From assembly GCA_963681505.1 (NCBI GenBank), contig OY811993.1:2700992-2764991 (forward strand): DNA of 64,000 nucleotides, written 5' to 3'. The DNA is from Eunapius fragilis. Its lineage: Eukaryota; Porifera; Demospongiae; Spongillida; Spongillidae. The position numbers and the translations under genes were made by a program. This document shows, piece by piece, positions 1 through 13,169 of this stretch (position 1 is the stretch's first letter; every line of letters starts with the position of its first letter). The notes under the pieces are model-generated. The model saw nothing but the letters and a program-made list of their open reading frames with translations, was not told the origin of the DNA and made no database searches.

Positions 1-184
1 GTCATCCTCATTAAATGATCCCTGTCTAGTAAAATAGCATTCCCTTTTTATCAAGTGGTGTTAGTACTTACGGCATCTCTCTGGAAAAGCATATGAACTA
101 GTCCCCAGCTCTGGTTGCATTTCGATTACCATCTTAGCAGCACACACTTAGAGATTACGCTCATTATGTCTCTACAAATATCCA

Positions 185-660
185 ATTCTCAGCGGAAGTA
201 GATGAAATGCTTTGGATGCTGCTAAACCTGGCACAGATCCTCAAAACCAATACATATACGTATGTGTGCCTTTCAATGGACGAGGTCCACGTCAAGGAAG
301 ATTTGGTTTATGACAAGCACTTCAGCACTCTACTAGGCTTCGTCAACTTTGGAGATACCACAACCACTTGTGCCATTATGAGCCATCTCTTAGTAGTAAA
401 ACCTGCCCGCCCACGTTAGCCAAATCGATGATGGTATTCATGGTTAGAAGCCTGTTTCGGCATTACCATATGCTCAATTTCGCTTGTGCTGAAATAACAG
501 GAGATTTTCTTATGGACCCATTTTGGGAAGCTATTTTCAGGCTGGAAAAAAATCAATTCAAAGTAATGGCCAACTCTTTGATCATACATGTAACACCCAG
601 GGATAACACCATCGTAGTTTCTACTGTTCTAAAATTGAACATTGTCATTTCTCACTAGTT
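185..660 (+). pseudogene. P-element/THAP9-like (TNP) transposase remnant
   Basis: Two overlapping plus frames keep the RNase H-like part of a P-element/THAP9-type transposase. The first frame (207-419) reads DEVHVKEDLVYDKH followed by GFVNFGD. The second (368-658) reads MMVFMVR and then DPFWEAIFRLE. This order matches the conserved core of the TNP family, where the DE(V/M) motif probably carries the first catalytic Asp. The frame changes near 400-420 and there is no continuous reading frame, no THAP zinc finger and no visible terminal repeats, so it is a dead fragment. Family assignment is from recognised motifs; boundaries are approximate. Confidence 0.7.
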
Positions 661-1946
661 TCTGCACAATCGCTGATTTCTGTGCATCATCTGGCTTGCT
701 TGTTAGCTAAAAGTATCCCCAATGATTGCCCAAAACACTGCGTCCATCAAATGTTAATATAGAATTGGAGTAGGTTGAGTTCCTGACAGGTGCAAGAGTG
801 TAGCCCACTTTGTCAAAGATGGCTCCGATGATCTTAAGGAATAGTACTTTCCCCAGATTCTGTCTCTATTGAGATATGATCTCAAGCAGCTTTAGAAGAC
901 TCATTACCAAATCCTTAGCAAACGCTGCCAGAGATGGCTCATTGCATCTCTGTCGACACCACTCGTGTAATTGGGTAGCTTCTTGAATAGCTTCGGCTGC
1001 CTTTGAGGCTTTGGAATTAAAGGTGTCATTCCAAACTTTACGATAGTATCACGCTGTGATTCCTTTCGACCTATGTGCATGACCGCTATTGCTACCATTT
1101 TTACTAAGTATTTGATAAATAGCTCTACCGGTCCAATGATGATGGGACCTGCTAATTGGTGTTACACTGTCCGTTTCCAATCCCAAGTACGTAGTCTATA
1201 TAATCTATCACAGTACCATACATGTACATTATTATAGACTACTTAGTCTATATAATCTATGACAATACCAGTCAGGAAAATGCTTCCCACTGTAGAACAG
1301 TTTTCATAAAAGCACATATGAACAGTTTCTAATGATGATTTTGAACGGTTTTTCAAACACGTTATATGGAATGTTCTACATGAAAATGGACCTTGTGGAT
1401 TTATATTGATTGCTTCCTAAACAATATCTTCCACACCATTAATGCTATCAGCTTCCTATTTGGAATGCAGCATACCACGATATTAAAAATACATTTTTGT
1501 GTTAGTCATGTAGGGTACCGATGATACGATGTCTGATACCCAGTAAGGGGTTCAAAATCAACACATCTTTTGGTAGGAGTGTACAAATTGCTTCAAATTC
1601 AATACGTGTGTAAGCAGTCAATAGTATGCGCATTCACCTACATTCGTGATTGTGCACTTGTGATTTAATTGTCCACCATTGTTTGCATTAAAGCTAACCT
1701 GGACTTGGGCAATCTCAGCCTATACTTCACAAAGTGTCTTTTCTACCTATGTACTAACAAATACACTTTTCTTGTATAATTCCTGAAATACAACACTTCA
1801 AAATCATCTTTACAAAGGTACCAAGTTCATATGTGGCATATTTTAGTTTTCATTACTACTCATAACATGAACAAAAATTTTCAACAAAAATGGGTTACTT
1901 CTATAACAGAGCAGGACATATTATTTACACTAAAACAATAACTAAC
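661..1946. other. Gene-poor stretch 3' of the COR exon
   Basis: I see no convincing exon here, although the minus-strand COR exon ends in a splice donor at 1946 and so should have a downstream exon at lower coordinates. The stretch holds a direct repeat (see 1193-1268) and, around 1514-1760, a sequence loosely resembling 6905-7290 (both begin near GGTACCGA and pass through a TCTGATACCC block), probably an old dispersed repeat. Confidence 0.4.
1193..1268. repeat. Direct repeat related to a TIR motif
   Basis: A 25-bp unit beginning AGTCTATATAATCTAT occurs at 1193-1217 and again at 1244-1268, with an inverted TATAGACTAC block between. The upstream CCGTTTCCAATCCC (1171-1184) plus TAATCTAT resembles the inverted ends of the element at 46401-48324, so this may be a solo or damaged end of the same transposon family. 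Confidence 0.5.
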
Positions 1947-3543
1947 CTTCACATTCATCCACCCCAATAAGATTAAACAGCTGTGGCTCCAACACCATCC
2001 AATGACTTATTATTACTTGCTTCTTTCCTGAGGAATCAATAACTTTATTTACTCTTGTCCGCGCCACCCTCTTTAACTGAGACAGCTCAACTGTAGTTGG
2101 CATGTGGTCTGAAGTGGCCTCAGGTGGGCATGAGATGAATTCCATCAGTGAAACTGATGGGCAGAACTCATTGCAGACCTCTTTTACAAATTCAATGACT
2201 GACAGCAGATACTTTGGGCTGATCCCATCAGAAGTGTCAATTATGCAAAAGAGACTCCTGAAGTCATCTTTCATCTCAACAACAACCATCACTGCATTTT
2301 CAGTCATCCAGTGAATTCCCTTACACCAAACACTGCATCTACGATTGTATTTATCCAGTTCCGGGATTGATGAGGGCTCAACACCTAACAAAGCAAAACG
2401 ATCTGCTAATCTTGAAATAAGAACATGAAGACAGCGTGGTGAAAAGAACTGATTTATACTACCAGCACAAATCTGCCAACTAAATACTTGTGATGGGATA
2501 ATCACATTGGCTGGCCTATCCACACTGATACATGCTGGGAAGAAAAGAAGCTGACCTATGTCAGTAGAGGGTGTGTTGGGAGGCATTTCAGGTGCCATGT
2601 TGGTGTCCACATTGTTAAGGGTGATTGGTACACACAGTTCAAACAACTGAAGGAACTGTATTATCATGTCTATATTATATGCCGGTTCTGAAAAATATTC
2701 CTTAAGGAGAACTACAGGAATAACTCCAGTGTTACTGGCTATAGGGAGGTACTCCTCAAAGAATGAAGGAGCAAACAAGACTCCATTTACCTTCTCCAAC
2801 AATGCCTCAGGATGAATAACTATCCAGCTATCAGCCACTTTATTATCAAAGAACACAATGAATCCTTTAGCTGACAGGGTCTTCAATAGTTGTGAGACCT
2901 CAATGGGTTCTGTTGGTAGAAATTTTGGCTCCTCTTCTCTAAGGAGACTCAAAAGCTGAGACATTGTAATTGTATTATGGTGAATAGGAACTTTGTCATT
3001 CAAATAGGCATACATCACATGGCAATTTAAGGATATGGCAGGATAGTTGGCAATAACACTATTATTGGTTTTGCAAAGTAATGACATTAATTTCTCCATC
3101 TCTTGTCCATTAAAAGCTGTGGCATTTATGGCAGTAAGTTCAACAAAAGTATGCTTCTTTATGGCATTTCTAGCTGCCTTCTTTAATGCTGCACAAAGGG
3201 ATTCCAGCTGATTCCTGTCAGTTATACCATCTGCATGCGTACCCACCACTATGACTGAGGAGTGTTGAGGACACCTATGACAGACGTCACCAATCATTCC
3301 GGACCAGTAGTAGAGCTGTTTGTTAATGTCTTTAATGTCCAGAAGTAAGTTCACTAGTATGAGGAAGGTGGAGGGACTGAGGGAGATTGCCTCTAGAACA
3401 GCACAATGACTACTGTAGTAGCTGTGATGACCAGCAAGGTCAAAAAGCATTATGTTTATCTCCTTATTCTTAATCAAATGAGGGACTATACCAGCAGTCA
3501 GAAGCTTCACAGGACCAGGATGGGTAACATCACAGGGTTTCCC
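1947..3543 (-). CDS. ROC-COR exon of an ankyrin-ROCO protein
   Basis: This long minus-strand exon encodes 532 codons plus one base. It begins after an acceptor (CCATAG, AG at 3545-3544) with PVKLLTAGIVPH, then FDLAGHHSYYSSH (the G3/switch II DxxG of a Roc GTPase) about 30 residues in, and VVGTHAD (G4, THxD) about residue 97. The remaining ~380 residues are COR-like. The P-loop is not in this exon; it lies in the exon at 5610-5864. The exon ends GAATGTGAAG followed by GTTAGT, a good donor, so the gene continues leftward. ROCO proteins act as dimeric GTPase switches. This one lacks a visible kinase domain and has ankyrin rather than leucine-rich repeats. Switch I is probably in an unrecognised small exon between 3543 and 5610. 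Confidence 0.85.
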
Positions 3544-5609
3544 CTATGGAACGGGGATTTCATTCTTTCACACTGTATGCAAGTATATGAATTATTAAGC
3601 ATGATACACAGTGTATAAATAGCAAAATTATGAGCCACCATGTTAGGTAGGATATCAATATCACCGCTTTTGGAAGTGTACCACTATCCAAACACCCATT
3701 TTTAGCCATTGTAACATTCTCTTAAGTAAATGGTTTACAGAACCTATATTGCAATGTCACCAAGAAGCCACAAACTAGCCCCATGGTTAATTGGGAGACG
3801 AGGGGGGGGGGGGGGGAAGGGGGAAGACAAGACTAATTATCATTCTAGAACAACAGAATATCTGTACACCTCTTCATAGGAGTTTTGCTACCAATAATCA
3901 TTAAAAGTTGCACTTAGCACTGGAGAAGATTATGTTGGAAAAGATAGAAGTCTTTTGATGACGCTGACATTAATTTGAACCTGGTTCAGTTAAACCACCT
4001 TGTTTGGGTTGTAAATAAAATACTAAATCAGGATGCTTATGCAGGTATTCCATCTACACCGCCTTTACGCAAATACATATGAAATACCAGGAGAGGTTGA
4101 CAATGTAGAGCCCATTATTACATACACAGAATGTATACTAACTAAACAGCTAATACAAATAATTTTATCAACTTGCTAGACGTCAGATATGAAGGAGAAC
4201 AGTTCATTCAAGCACTTGACAACATACTGAGGTATTTAGATGGACATCAAGAAACACTAAAAGACTAAGCCAAGGATGACTTCACAAAATGTGACGTTTT
4301 CACTAAGTCTTCAAAAAGTGATGACTTTCACAAAATATGTAAACATGCTTCCTGACCCTATTCTAGGACAATAACACTCGCAACCAAATAAACAGGTTAA
4401 GGGCACTCAAACAACAAAGGGAAATCCACCATCTTTGACTAAACTAAACCAGCTAATTTTAAATACACGTTGACAATGAAAAAAAAACTAAAGGTGATGC
4501 CATTGGTGGACATTAAGAAATGTTAATATGTAGTGTGGTGTGAGGAGTGCGGAGATTTATCTATTCCTAGATGCCGACATCAGTAACGGGTTTACAACCC
4601 TTACTATTAATTCAGCCTTTTTACCTCACACACTGCATTTCATGCATGGGCGCTCACTTGTACAGCAACATATAGTTGTTGGAAGGGTATAAACAGCTAG
4701 CCCATTGAACATGCACAACTGTAGCAGTGCTTACAAAATACACTGCTTTTCACGACAACCAAGTGCATAATAGTATGTGGAAATAGCACTGAGATAATGA
4801 CCTCAATTGGTACCATAATTCTGGCACATTAAGTTGTTGTTCCAATTATACCCTCCTTTGGGATAGTAGCATGGCCAACATTAAATGTGACATCTACCCA
4901 TTTCGCAAACTATATACTGGAGTAAATGTACAAGTCTATGTATATGGTTTTGTTGTATGTAATAATTCAAGGTTCATTATATAAATGTCTTTGGACAATG
5001 CAATTTAGTGAACCAGATGTAAACGGTACATATAGACGTTTTCAAATCCTTAAGCAATATCAAAAAATCATTCATTAGAACAGCACAATAAACTGTATAT
5101 TATTCTGACTCACCTTACCAAATTGCAACTTTGAATAATATTGTATGGCCTATATGATGTAATCACATGAATGTACATTATTACACAGAATTCCTTATAA
5201 TCATATGCATGTAAATCGTAGCACTAGCGTACGGTTTATAGCATGAAAAATCAATTTTTTGACGGTGGTCTAGAGGAAGCTATAGTTTGCTATACACCTT
5301 GTTCCACAACATCAATCCTTCCAGTCTTATCCGCAACCATATTTCTTTTTTATTAATTGTTTCATAAATACTATGGTAGTTTTGACCTTTGTGCGGAATC
5401 ACACCTCACATACATGGCCATGGAACAAATGAAAATAACTGAAATGTGCATACATGTACATTCATGTTACTTCGCAAAATGAATAAAGCTGTCTAATGAC
5501 ATTTATCTTAGTGGCCTCAAATCAAATCCCACTATTAAAAAAGATTCATGCAAAATTATTGTAACTAAGCATTTTAGGCTTGTGTCTATACAAGATCAAA
5601 GGTGGTCAC
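3544..5609 (-). other. Intron(s) between P-loop exon and ROC-COR exon
   Basis: About 2 kb separate the exon ending after GDTGSGKTTLAQ from the exon starting before LTAGIVPH. A short exon for the switch I segment may be hidden here but I could not place one. A G run occurs near 3804-3817. No mobile element was recognised. Confidence 0.5.
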
Positions 5610-5864
5610 CTGAGCCAATGTGGTTTTTCCGGATCCTGTGTCTCCACAAAGGATAACTTTACCAAAGGAATGGATAGGGTAGTCCTCACAATTAGTGGTA
5701 TATTTCTTGAGCATTGTGATTATTTCATACTTAGTTGCCATCTTCAACGGTATTAGGCCATCAAAGCCTTGTATGTTCACATCAATCCCAGGGGTGGCCA
5801 CAAGTGATCTCACACTACCAATGTGACTGTATAATGATGCCCAATGCAATGCTGTGTGACCAAT
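5610..5864 (-). CDS. Ankyrin repeat plus Roc P-loop exon
   Basis: This exon is 255 bp, phase 0 at both ends (acceptor TTTAG at 5866-5865, donor CAG|GTGACC at 5610/5609). It encodes an ankyrin repeat starting IGHTALHWASLYSHIG, a second degenerate repeat (GFDGLIPLKMATKYEIITML), then GKVILCGDTGSGKTTLAQ. The GxxGxGKT P-loop is the nucleotide-binding G1 motif of Roc. The exon therefore joins the ankyrin array to the GTPase domain completed in the exon at 1947-3543. It is immediately preceded, 188 bp away, by another ankyrin exon. Confidence 0.88.
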
Positions 5865-6052
5865 CTAAACAGGTACAGATGATACATCATTTGTGAATGC
5901 CACCATGACAAAAAAATTTTCACCAATATCTAGCTTTAGACACTGAGACGGAACATTGCAGCCTACTGATAATATCTCCAACATTTCCACCTCACTTATA
6001 TCCATTCATTCAACTTCTTTACCACCACGGACAGAGCACTAAACACCCTAAC

Positions 6053-6151
6053 CTTATCCTGGTGGTTGATCTTGGCACCCCTGCTCAGCAGTAGATTCAC
6101 ACATTCAACACGTCCAAATCCTGCTGCCAATATCAGGGGAGACTCTCCAAC
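6053..6151 (-). CDS. Single ankyrin-repeat exon, 99 bp
   Basis: This exon is exactly 33 codons, phase 0/0, between acceptor CTTGCAG and donor AAG|GTTAGG. It begins VGESPLILAAGFGRVECVN and ends with LLLSRGAKIN HQDK, a canonical ankyrin unit (GxxPLxxAA, GRVECVxLLLxRGA). It belongs with the P-loop exon 3' of it. Nothing in the repeat is broken. Confidence 0.88.
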
Positions 6152-6904
6152 CTGCAAGTGAGTCACCATGTGCATTATACCACATAATTAGACTTAAGTG
6201 TGGCCAAAAGGTGTGTACTTATATGTGTGTGCATGGGGCATAGTGAGTGATATACTTTTTGTTGGTTTAGGGCTACTGTTTGTTTGATGAACAAAGTGGA
6301 AAAATGATTTTAGTATCAGCAAGAACAACAACTTGCAGCCAGAAAGTGTGCGCATATCTCTAGACCACCTCCCATCTGAATAGAACCAGTTCTGTTTAAA
6401 CATGAGTGTTTCTTGAAATGCTTCCCTGTATCTTTTCATCATGTTGGGGTGCCATTTCTTTCCCGCAATGTTCAAAAAGTTCATGATTACTGAGATAAGA
6501 TACACACACCATTGCATTTTTTCAACGGGGGGGGGGGGGAGGTAGTAGTGCCTCCACCCCATAAAAATGTATACGCAATTGTCAAAGAAATGGAGATCCT
6601 TAACTCTTTCATGGGCAGCGGAGCAATATTGCACAGTAACATATCCATGCCCGTGGGCAACTCTCTGCGGTACACTACTACAGCTAAACTAGCTAAATTG
6701 TTCATTGTTGCTCCTATGATTTCAACTTAACTTGGACAAGGCTTGCTTGTCTAAACACGTAACTTGTCAGTCTATACGGAGTAGGATTAGTGCAAAGCAC
6801 AAATACAAGAATACAGTACTCCTGTTCTTCTAAATGCATGGTCACCATGTTTTTTAACTGATCGTAACGTAAGCATTTCTGTTCAAGTACAAAAGTATAT
6901 GTAA

Positions 6905-7290
6905 CTTGGGTACCGACGCTTCAAGATCTGATACCCCATGGGCTCCATACGATCATATCCTTAGGTAATCAAATTGCTTAAAATCGCTTCAATATTGGAT
7001 GTAGTCTATAGAGTCTTGCAGTAATTTTTACTTCATCCTCAATGAACTGGAGGCAGGTACCTAAATCATTGGCATGAATTTGAGCTGGAAACCATGCACG
7101 CACTTTGCAAAGCTATATCTCTGTAGCGGACAAAGTAAAATTAACAAACAGAACGAAACAATACAGTTAGGATGCCTCTAGCTACATTTCAAATTTGAAG
7201 CTCTTTGAATGCTACCATCTGAAAGTATGGTTGCATGGAGAGCATGGGGTATCAGACCTTGTAACATCCATCGTCGTTTCACATATGAAA
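6905..7290. repeat. Possible diverged inverted-repeat element
   Basis: The left end reads GGGTACCGACGCTTCAAG then ATCTGATACCCCATG. The right end reads CATGGGGTATCAGACCTTG and CATCGTCG. The blocks GATACCCCATG and CATGGGGTATC are inverted, suggesting a MITE of about 380 bp. A similar but more decayed sequence lies at 1514-1760. Ends and target duplication are not clear. Confidence 0.35.
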
Positions 7291-8221
7291 TGGTGTAGCA
7301 TAAAGTGTTGATACTAGAAAGTCGATATCGTTAACAGTTCAGAAGACATTGCAATTTGATCTGGATGCTATACATAAATACACAATGGTGAAAATCTTCC
7401 ATATAAAAAAGGAAAGTCATCATTTGATTGGCTAATTACTAATGGATTTTTTTCCCTCACCAATCACCAGATCAACTTATTCATTAAGTTTTTGCCTGTG
7501 TTTAAAACGTTGTGAAGTAAAAATTGGTTTATAACCAGTGGAGGATTGTGTTTGCAACTTTTAAATTTTACGAATCCAACATCGGCGGTTATATTCATTT
7601 TCATTAAACAATGCTACATGTATTTTAGATCCTTCAATATACTATAAATGGTTTTTCCTCCAACAGATATGTGATAACAATATTTCTATTATGAAATCAG
7701 AATTGGCTCCACCAAAGGCCTGTAGCCTAACACAGCATAGCTTGGTAACATAACAGTGGCTTGGTAGTGTAACATTTGGAATAATAAAACATTTTAGTAC
7801 CTTTTCGTAGAAGCATTACTGAATTTGTTACTGGCGCTGTGGAGTTTTTTCTGATAATGGAAACTTTTTCTAGCATGGATGTATTTGCGGTGTAAGTCTC
7901 CACAAGGAAACCCCGTAGTGGATAATAACACTCAAAAGAGAAAACAATGCCAGCAGCTATTCCCAAAAATAATGCCCTCCGATGAGAGATTGCTAAAGTT
8001 TACGGATTTTTTAACTTGTCGAATCCTTAATTCAGGCCAATTATTCCAAATCACTCTGCTACTTAACGAAATGTATCGACGAGCTCATTCTGTATGTTAT
8101 GCTACACATTACAGGCCTTTCCCAATTCAATAGAACACTGACCTCGCAAAAGAATCTGAAAATCCTGAATTTTATCAAATGCATTCAAGGGAAAATCCTA
8201 TCCTATACGGATGTTTGCGGC

Positions 8222-8540
8222 CATGTATTTTTTGGACAGAAGGTTTATAACCCGAAAAACTGGAATGATGATGTAGACATGTTTAACTATCTCCATTCAC
8301 TCCTTGAAAATCAGCCTATGAAGCTATTTCTGGACTAACTCTTTCTGCAGCCAACTACAAAGGAGCAATTGAGATCCTGAAAATTGAGATCCTGAAAATA
8401 CATTTTAGATGTAAGTTGTTGATTGTCTCCAAACATATGAAAGCCCTGCTGAACGTGGAAGCTATAACTGGAGAACATGACCTGAAGGGAATGTGTAGTC
8501 TCCAAAATGGCATGGTTATGATTTCAAACGATGCAGTGCT
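8222..8540 (+). pseudogene. BEL/Pao gag (DUF1759-like) remnant
   Basis: One frame reads DMFNYLHSLLENQ; after a +1 shift near 8318 the next reads YEAISGLTLSAANYKGAIEI and then SKHMKALLNVE. This is the characteristic core of the DUF1759/gag-like protein of BEL/Pao retrotransposons. A 15-bp tandem duplication (GAGATCCTGAAAATT, about 8371-8400) lies in the reading frame. No protease, RT or LTRs were seen, so it is an isolated fragment in the ankyrin-ROCO intron. Confidence 0.7.
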
Positions 8541-11098
8541 GTAAATCTTATCTTACAATAATACTAATACACAACACTTCGAGCAGTAAAACATGTAGAA
8601 TTTTTTTAAGAGTACATGTACCTATGACTTTATGTACATTAAATTGTATGCCACTGAATGCACATTTTTTCTGTACTAACATACATGCAAGAATCTTAAC
8701 ATGGCTTGGATAAAATAAAGGTCAAAACTATACACATTCAACAGCACACACCTTCATTGAAGTAACGCCCTCTATTCGAACTCGTGGTAGAGATTTTTAT
8801 AGAGATTTTTATAGGAAACAACGTAGTTCTAAACTGCTACAATGTTAGAAGCAATAAATTTGCTAAGGAAAGGTTACAAAGAGCTGTTTCAAAGGAACTT
8901 AGGTTAAGATATTGTTCAGGGAGCGGACATAAAAGGAAATACACATGTGATACATATGACGTTAGAACTAGGAAGCCATAACCACCTGAAGCTTAAGACA
9001 GTTAATATAAGGGCAAGTCAAGCATTCTTTCGTAAAACGAAACAGCCCTTATGCTCGATATTTCTGATGGAAAACAAGCTCAATGATTTATTCTTATTCA
9101 AAGCATATTCATATACAATGTAGTGTTGTCATCTGTCTAAAAAATCAGCCACATCATTCTGATCTGTTTATATAAGGAGTATTCCTTGCTCTGGCAACAT
9201 TCTCAAAAACATGACTTAGTGGTGCCCATGCTGTTAGAGAAGTAGATGAGTCCTTTTCTTATAATTGGTACTTGAAGAATGCTTTCATCATTAAAGTCTG
9301 CCTTACAATGATCCACAATTACAAGGAAGTCCTTGAGTGCCTTCATGGAATGGTAGGTAAGTCAAAATCTGTCTCTGATATCAAATTATTTTGTTTTGTA
9401 TTTTATTTTATTTGGTACTTTACAACTAAGCTCCAGCAATACGCAGTACATACATCTATACGAGATAATGGCAGCTATTAAATAGATGATTTGGCGCAAT
9501 CAAGAAAACACCTTTTAACTCTGCTCTAATACATGTCAAACTGTCATAATAAACACTACAGTGTTTATAGATCGCCTTTTCATTGATATCAAACGTGTTG
9601 TATCAATCCATGGAATTGGTCCATTTTCTGAGCAGGATGTACATTGCCAAGTACACGATTTGCCTGCCTTTATGCTATTTTAAAACGTACCCTAAATCCA
9701 TACACACAAGCCTGCTACAGCATATTCATCGTACCAGGAAGTTCCTTTTGTAACAATCTTTTCTCAAAATGAAATACCTGTGCCAAAAATTGCACTATGA
9801 TGGCATTTCTAGGAGTTCTAGGGTATTATAGTGCAACACAAGAAACACACATGCAACAGAGGCAAGTGATCATGAGGAAATGACAGCGGCCCAGTACCCT
9901 CCAGTGTAACTGTGCAGGAATACAAGCAGATACCAGCTCAACCTTCCCACCTGCAAGTAACAGCCCAGCATCCAATCAAGGTTTACACCTGGACTATCAG
10001 ATGCCAGCGCTCCTGAAACAGCATCAACTGCACCCCCATCAACATCGGGCAAAATCACAGGGAGAGTGGTGAATCCAGGGCAGGCGTTTTGCGCCCAGAA
10101 AGCACACGCGAGAGCAGCTATTGTAAGACTTATCAACTCACCACCAAAGCACCTGACTGCTAAATGATCAAGAAATCATCTCACCCAAGGGGAAATAGGT
10201 GTGGTAAGACAATCAAGTGCTACGCTGGAGGACCAGTATACACAGTGCGTGTATCCCACTTGACAGGACATTCTAGACAGTTCCATAGCCTGATCAATGA
10301 TGCAGTGTGATGAATGTCGTTTACAAAACAACACTCGTATCGAGCAATACAGCCAACAGTCAGTCACGTATCTCTATGTCAATCAAGCGATATCAAAAAG
10401 GAGAACAGTTCTGCTTTGTTTCCCTGTCATAAGACTGCGCACTTTAGTGAACAAAAATATTTGTGCCCATTGCTCGTACTCAGTTCCATCCCAAATTTCT
10501 CCGTCATCATCGTCTTCTTCCTTGGGTTAGCATAACACAAAACAGGCACATTTGTAAATAACGCCAAGTGTATCAACTGCTTCAGGATGTGTCAGCATGT
10601 TATCTTGAGGGGTTTGTGAGATGCCTAAATGTTCAGGCCATTAACTTAGGCGAGAAGTATCTTATTTGGTATTCGGTTAAAAATAGCCAATTACATCAGC
10701 TGTTCTCGAATGCAATACGTTAATATTTAGAATCATGTGATTCTAAATCTTATAATTTCCTTCACGATGTGGAACCGGAGGTAAGTACTGAATCTAAGAG
10801 CATCTGAGGCCCTTTAGATGATCTCAAGGTACATACAGCTCCAGATGTTATAGACAAGTCACACCAAACTACTATCAAGACCTACGTTAGTAGGTCCTAT
10901 GTAGGATTTGAAGTGTGATGAATACGATTACCAAAACACCAGATTTCACTATTGCTGTTGCACCGAAGAATCAGCTGGACTTTAGCGAGCGTATTTGGAT
11001 ACAGCCAACAATTATCTACAATGTAATAAAACTGCCGACGCTTAGAAAGCTCAGACAACAGAGATAACGCTCTCTCGTACCCACATTGAACCTGAAAA

Positions 11099-11551
11099 AG
11101 CTCCTCTTCTTCTTCCTCTTCCTCTTCCTCTTCCTCTTCCTCCTCCCCCCTCCCCCTCCCCCTCTCCCTCTCCCTCTCCCTCTCCCTCCCCCTCCCCCTC
11201 CCCCTCCCCCTCCCCCTCCCCCTACCCCTACCCCTCCCCCTACCCCTACCCCTCCCCCCCCTACCCCTACCCCTCCCCCTCCCCCTCCCCCTCCCCCTCC
11301 CCCTCCCCCTCCCCCTCCCCCTCCCCCTCCCCCTCCCCCTCCCCCTCCCCCTCCCCCTCCCCCTCCTTCTCCTCCTCCTCCTCCTCCTCCTCCTCCTCCT
11401 CCTCCTCCTCCTCCTCCTCCTCCTCCTCCTCCTCCTCCTTCTCCTTCTTCTTCTTCTTCTTCTTCTTCTTCTTCTTCTTCTTCTTCTTCTTCTTCTTCTT
11501 CTTCTTCTTCTTCTTCTTCTTCTTCTTCTTCTTCTTCTTCTTCTTCTTCTT
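11099..11551 (+). repeat. 450-bp polypyrimidine microsatellite, compound
   Basis: This is an uninterrupted C/T tract except for a few A in a CCCCTA-rich patch (about 11223-11273). Blocks in order are CTT/CCTCTT units, CCCCCT units, CCCCTA/CCCCCT units, CCCCCT again, a long CCT block (about 11366-11440) and a long CTT block (about 11440-11551). The opposite strand is G/A-rich with many GGGGG runs. Long apparent reading frames across it (poly-Pro/Ser on plus, poly-Gly/Glu on minus) are products of the triplet periodicity, not genes. Confidence 0.95.
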
Positions 11552-12251
11552 CCGGATCTGATAAGATAAGATTCGCTCGGATAAGAGGTTTATTGCATTG
11601 CATCTTTGTCACGATTGAAGTATAATGTTAGCCGTTATGCAGAAGCACTAGAACCAACAAGTTCGAAACTTATTGTCAAGTTGGATTTGTTTTATTATGT
11701 TAGTAACGAGAGTTATGCTTGACACAAATTTCAATCTCTAGCAAACTTAGTTTTGTTAGTATAGCCAACAACAGATTTTATCACCTTTGGAAGACATAAA
11801 AGTGGGCGGGAACGTGTGGTTGAACACGTTCTATATTTCATATAATAGTGCGCTATTACAGTTTTTGTCATGGTTGTACGGTGTACCAAAAGCTTGACGT
11901 GTCTAGTTTGTTTTCTTCAAAATGCCGTCACGTCGCTCGCAAAGAGAAATGAATCGCTCAAAGAAGATCGCAAAGTTAAATGATGACTGTTGTGTTGGGC
12001 AAGTCGCAAGATATTGAGGAACGTGACAGTTTTCAAGAAGTGCATGAAAAAAAGAAGACTTGCGACAGGAAGCGCTACAAAGCCGATCCTGAGAGTAAGA
12101 AGGATAGCATGAAGGCCCAATGCATGTGAGCAGATCAAACGGTCTCTTGTACTTAGTATGATAGAGTATGATTCTAAGGTTGCCCAATACATGCCTCAAT
12201 ATGCATATATACTTCCTCCTTCTTTTATTCTCATGCATAAAAATGTGTGAA

Positions 12252-12544
12252 ACAAGATATAAAAATTAAAATTGGTGATGTAGGATTTGTAGACAGCAAT
12301 TGAGTAAAAAGTAAGGAAAGAAGGAATTACGGATATTAGGCATTCATTTAATTATAAATATTACAGACCTACATTTTTTAGCAAATCTACCTCCTTGAAA
12401 TTCTGTGCTAAATGTAGGTATGTAATATTTATAATTAAATGAATGCCTAATATCCGTAATTCCTTGTTTCCTTACTTTTTACTCAATTGCTGTCTACAAA
12501 TCCTACATCACCAATTTTATTTCAATTAAATTTTTATATCTTGT
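12252..12544. mobile_element. Hairpin MITE (foldback), copy 1
   Basis: Two inverted arms of about 120-130 bp flank a spacer of about 40 bp. The left arm starts ACAAGATATAAAAATT and the right arm ends with its complement. Both arms carry a block GTAAAAAGTAAGGAAA followed by AAGGAATTACGG. The element would form a near-perfect hairpin. It has no coding capacity. Confidence 0.85.
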
Positions 12545-13169
12545 ACACATAAGGACCCAACACTATCGCTTGATGTGTTTTGATCTAATTTGGTTTCTAC
12601 TTATATTGGGTCTGGTAACTTCTGAATTCTCTCCATAGAACTACATACGTGATCAGATACTATGGAAAGTCTGTGCAATACAGCGTACAGCAGATGGCTC
12701 CAATGAGAAGTGTCCATATATTCCCCCCCCCCCCCCCCCCCAGCAAAAATAGACCCCAGCAAGATCCGCTTGTACACCTACAGTCTGCAGGAAGGAAACA
12801 TTCATTGCACACCCAGTCCAGAGGACCAGACTAAAGTAGTTGATAAACACAAATAGTTGAAGTGTAGTCATACATCGGTGCGCGATTTAAAAAAAAATTG
12901 TAGCATTCATAATAGTACGTTAGCCCACCTTATGGACAGTTGGATTTATTCTGATCAGATTGTGTGTGTGGTCACTATCTGATCGAAACAATGACCACCT
13001 GTCTTTCCTTGCGACAGTCTGGCTAGACCCAAATTATGCCATCATCACTACCACTGGGTGGAGCATGATAACACTCTGATAACAGTGGGCAAAAACAGTT
13101 ACTTTCCTGATATACATGTACTTACCATTCCTATTATGATTTCATGGTATGTAATTTTTAATATAGTGA

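Noticed and set aside
904-1098. Minus-strand reading frame in the P-element region
   Set aside because: No recognised motif, no splice sites linking it to the COR exon, and not part of the transposase.
11016-11625. Long poly-Pro/Ser and poly-Gly/Glu reading frames
   Set aside because: They come only from the triplet and hexamer periodicity of the polypyrimidine tract; no start context, splice site or flanking coding sequence.
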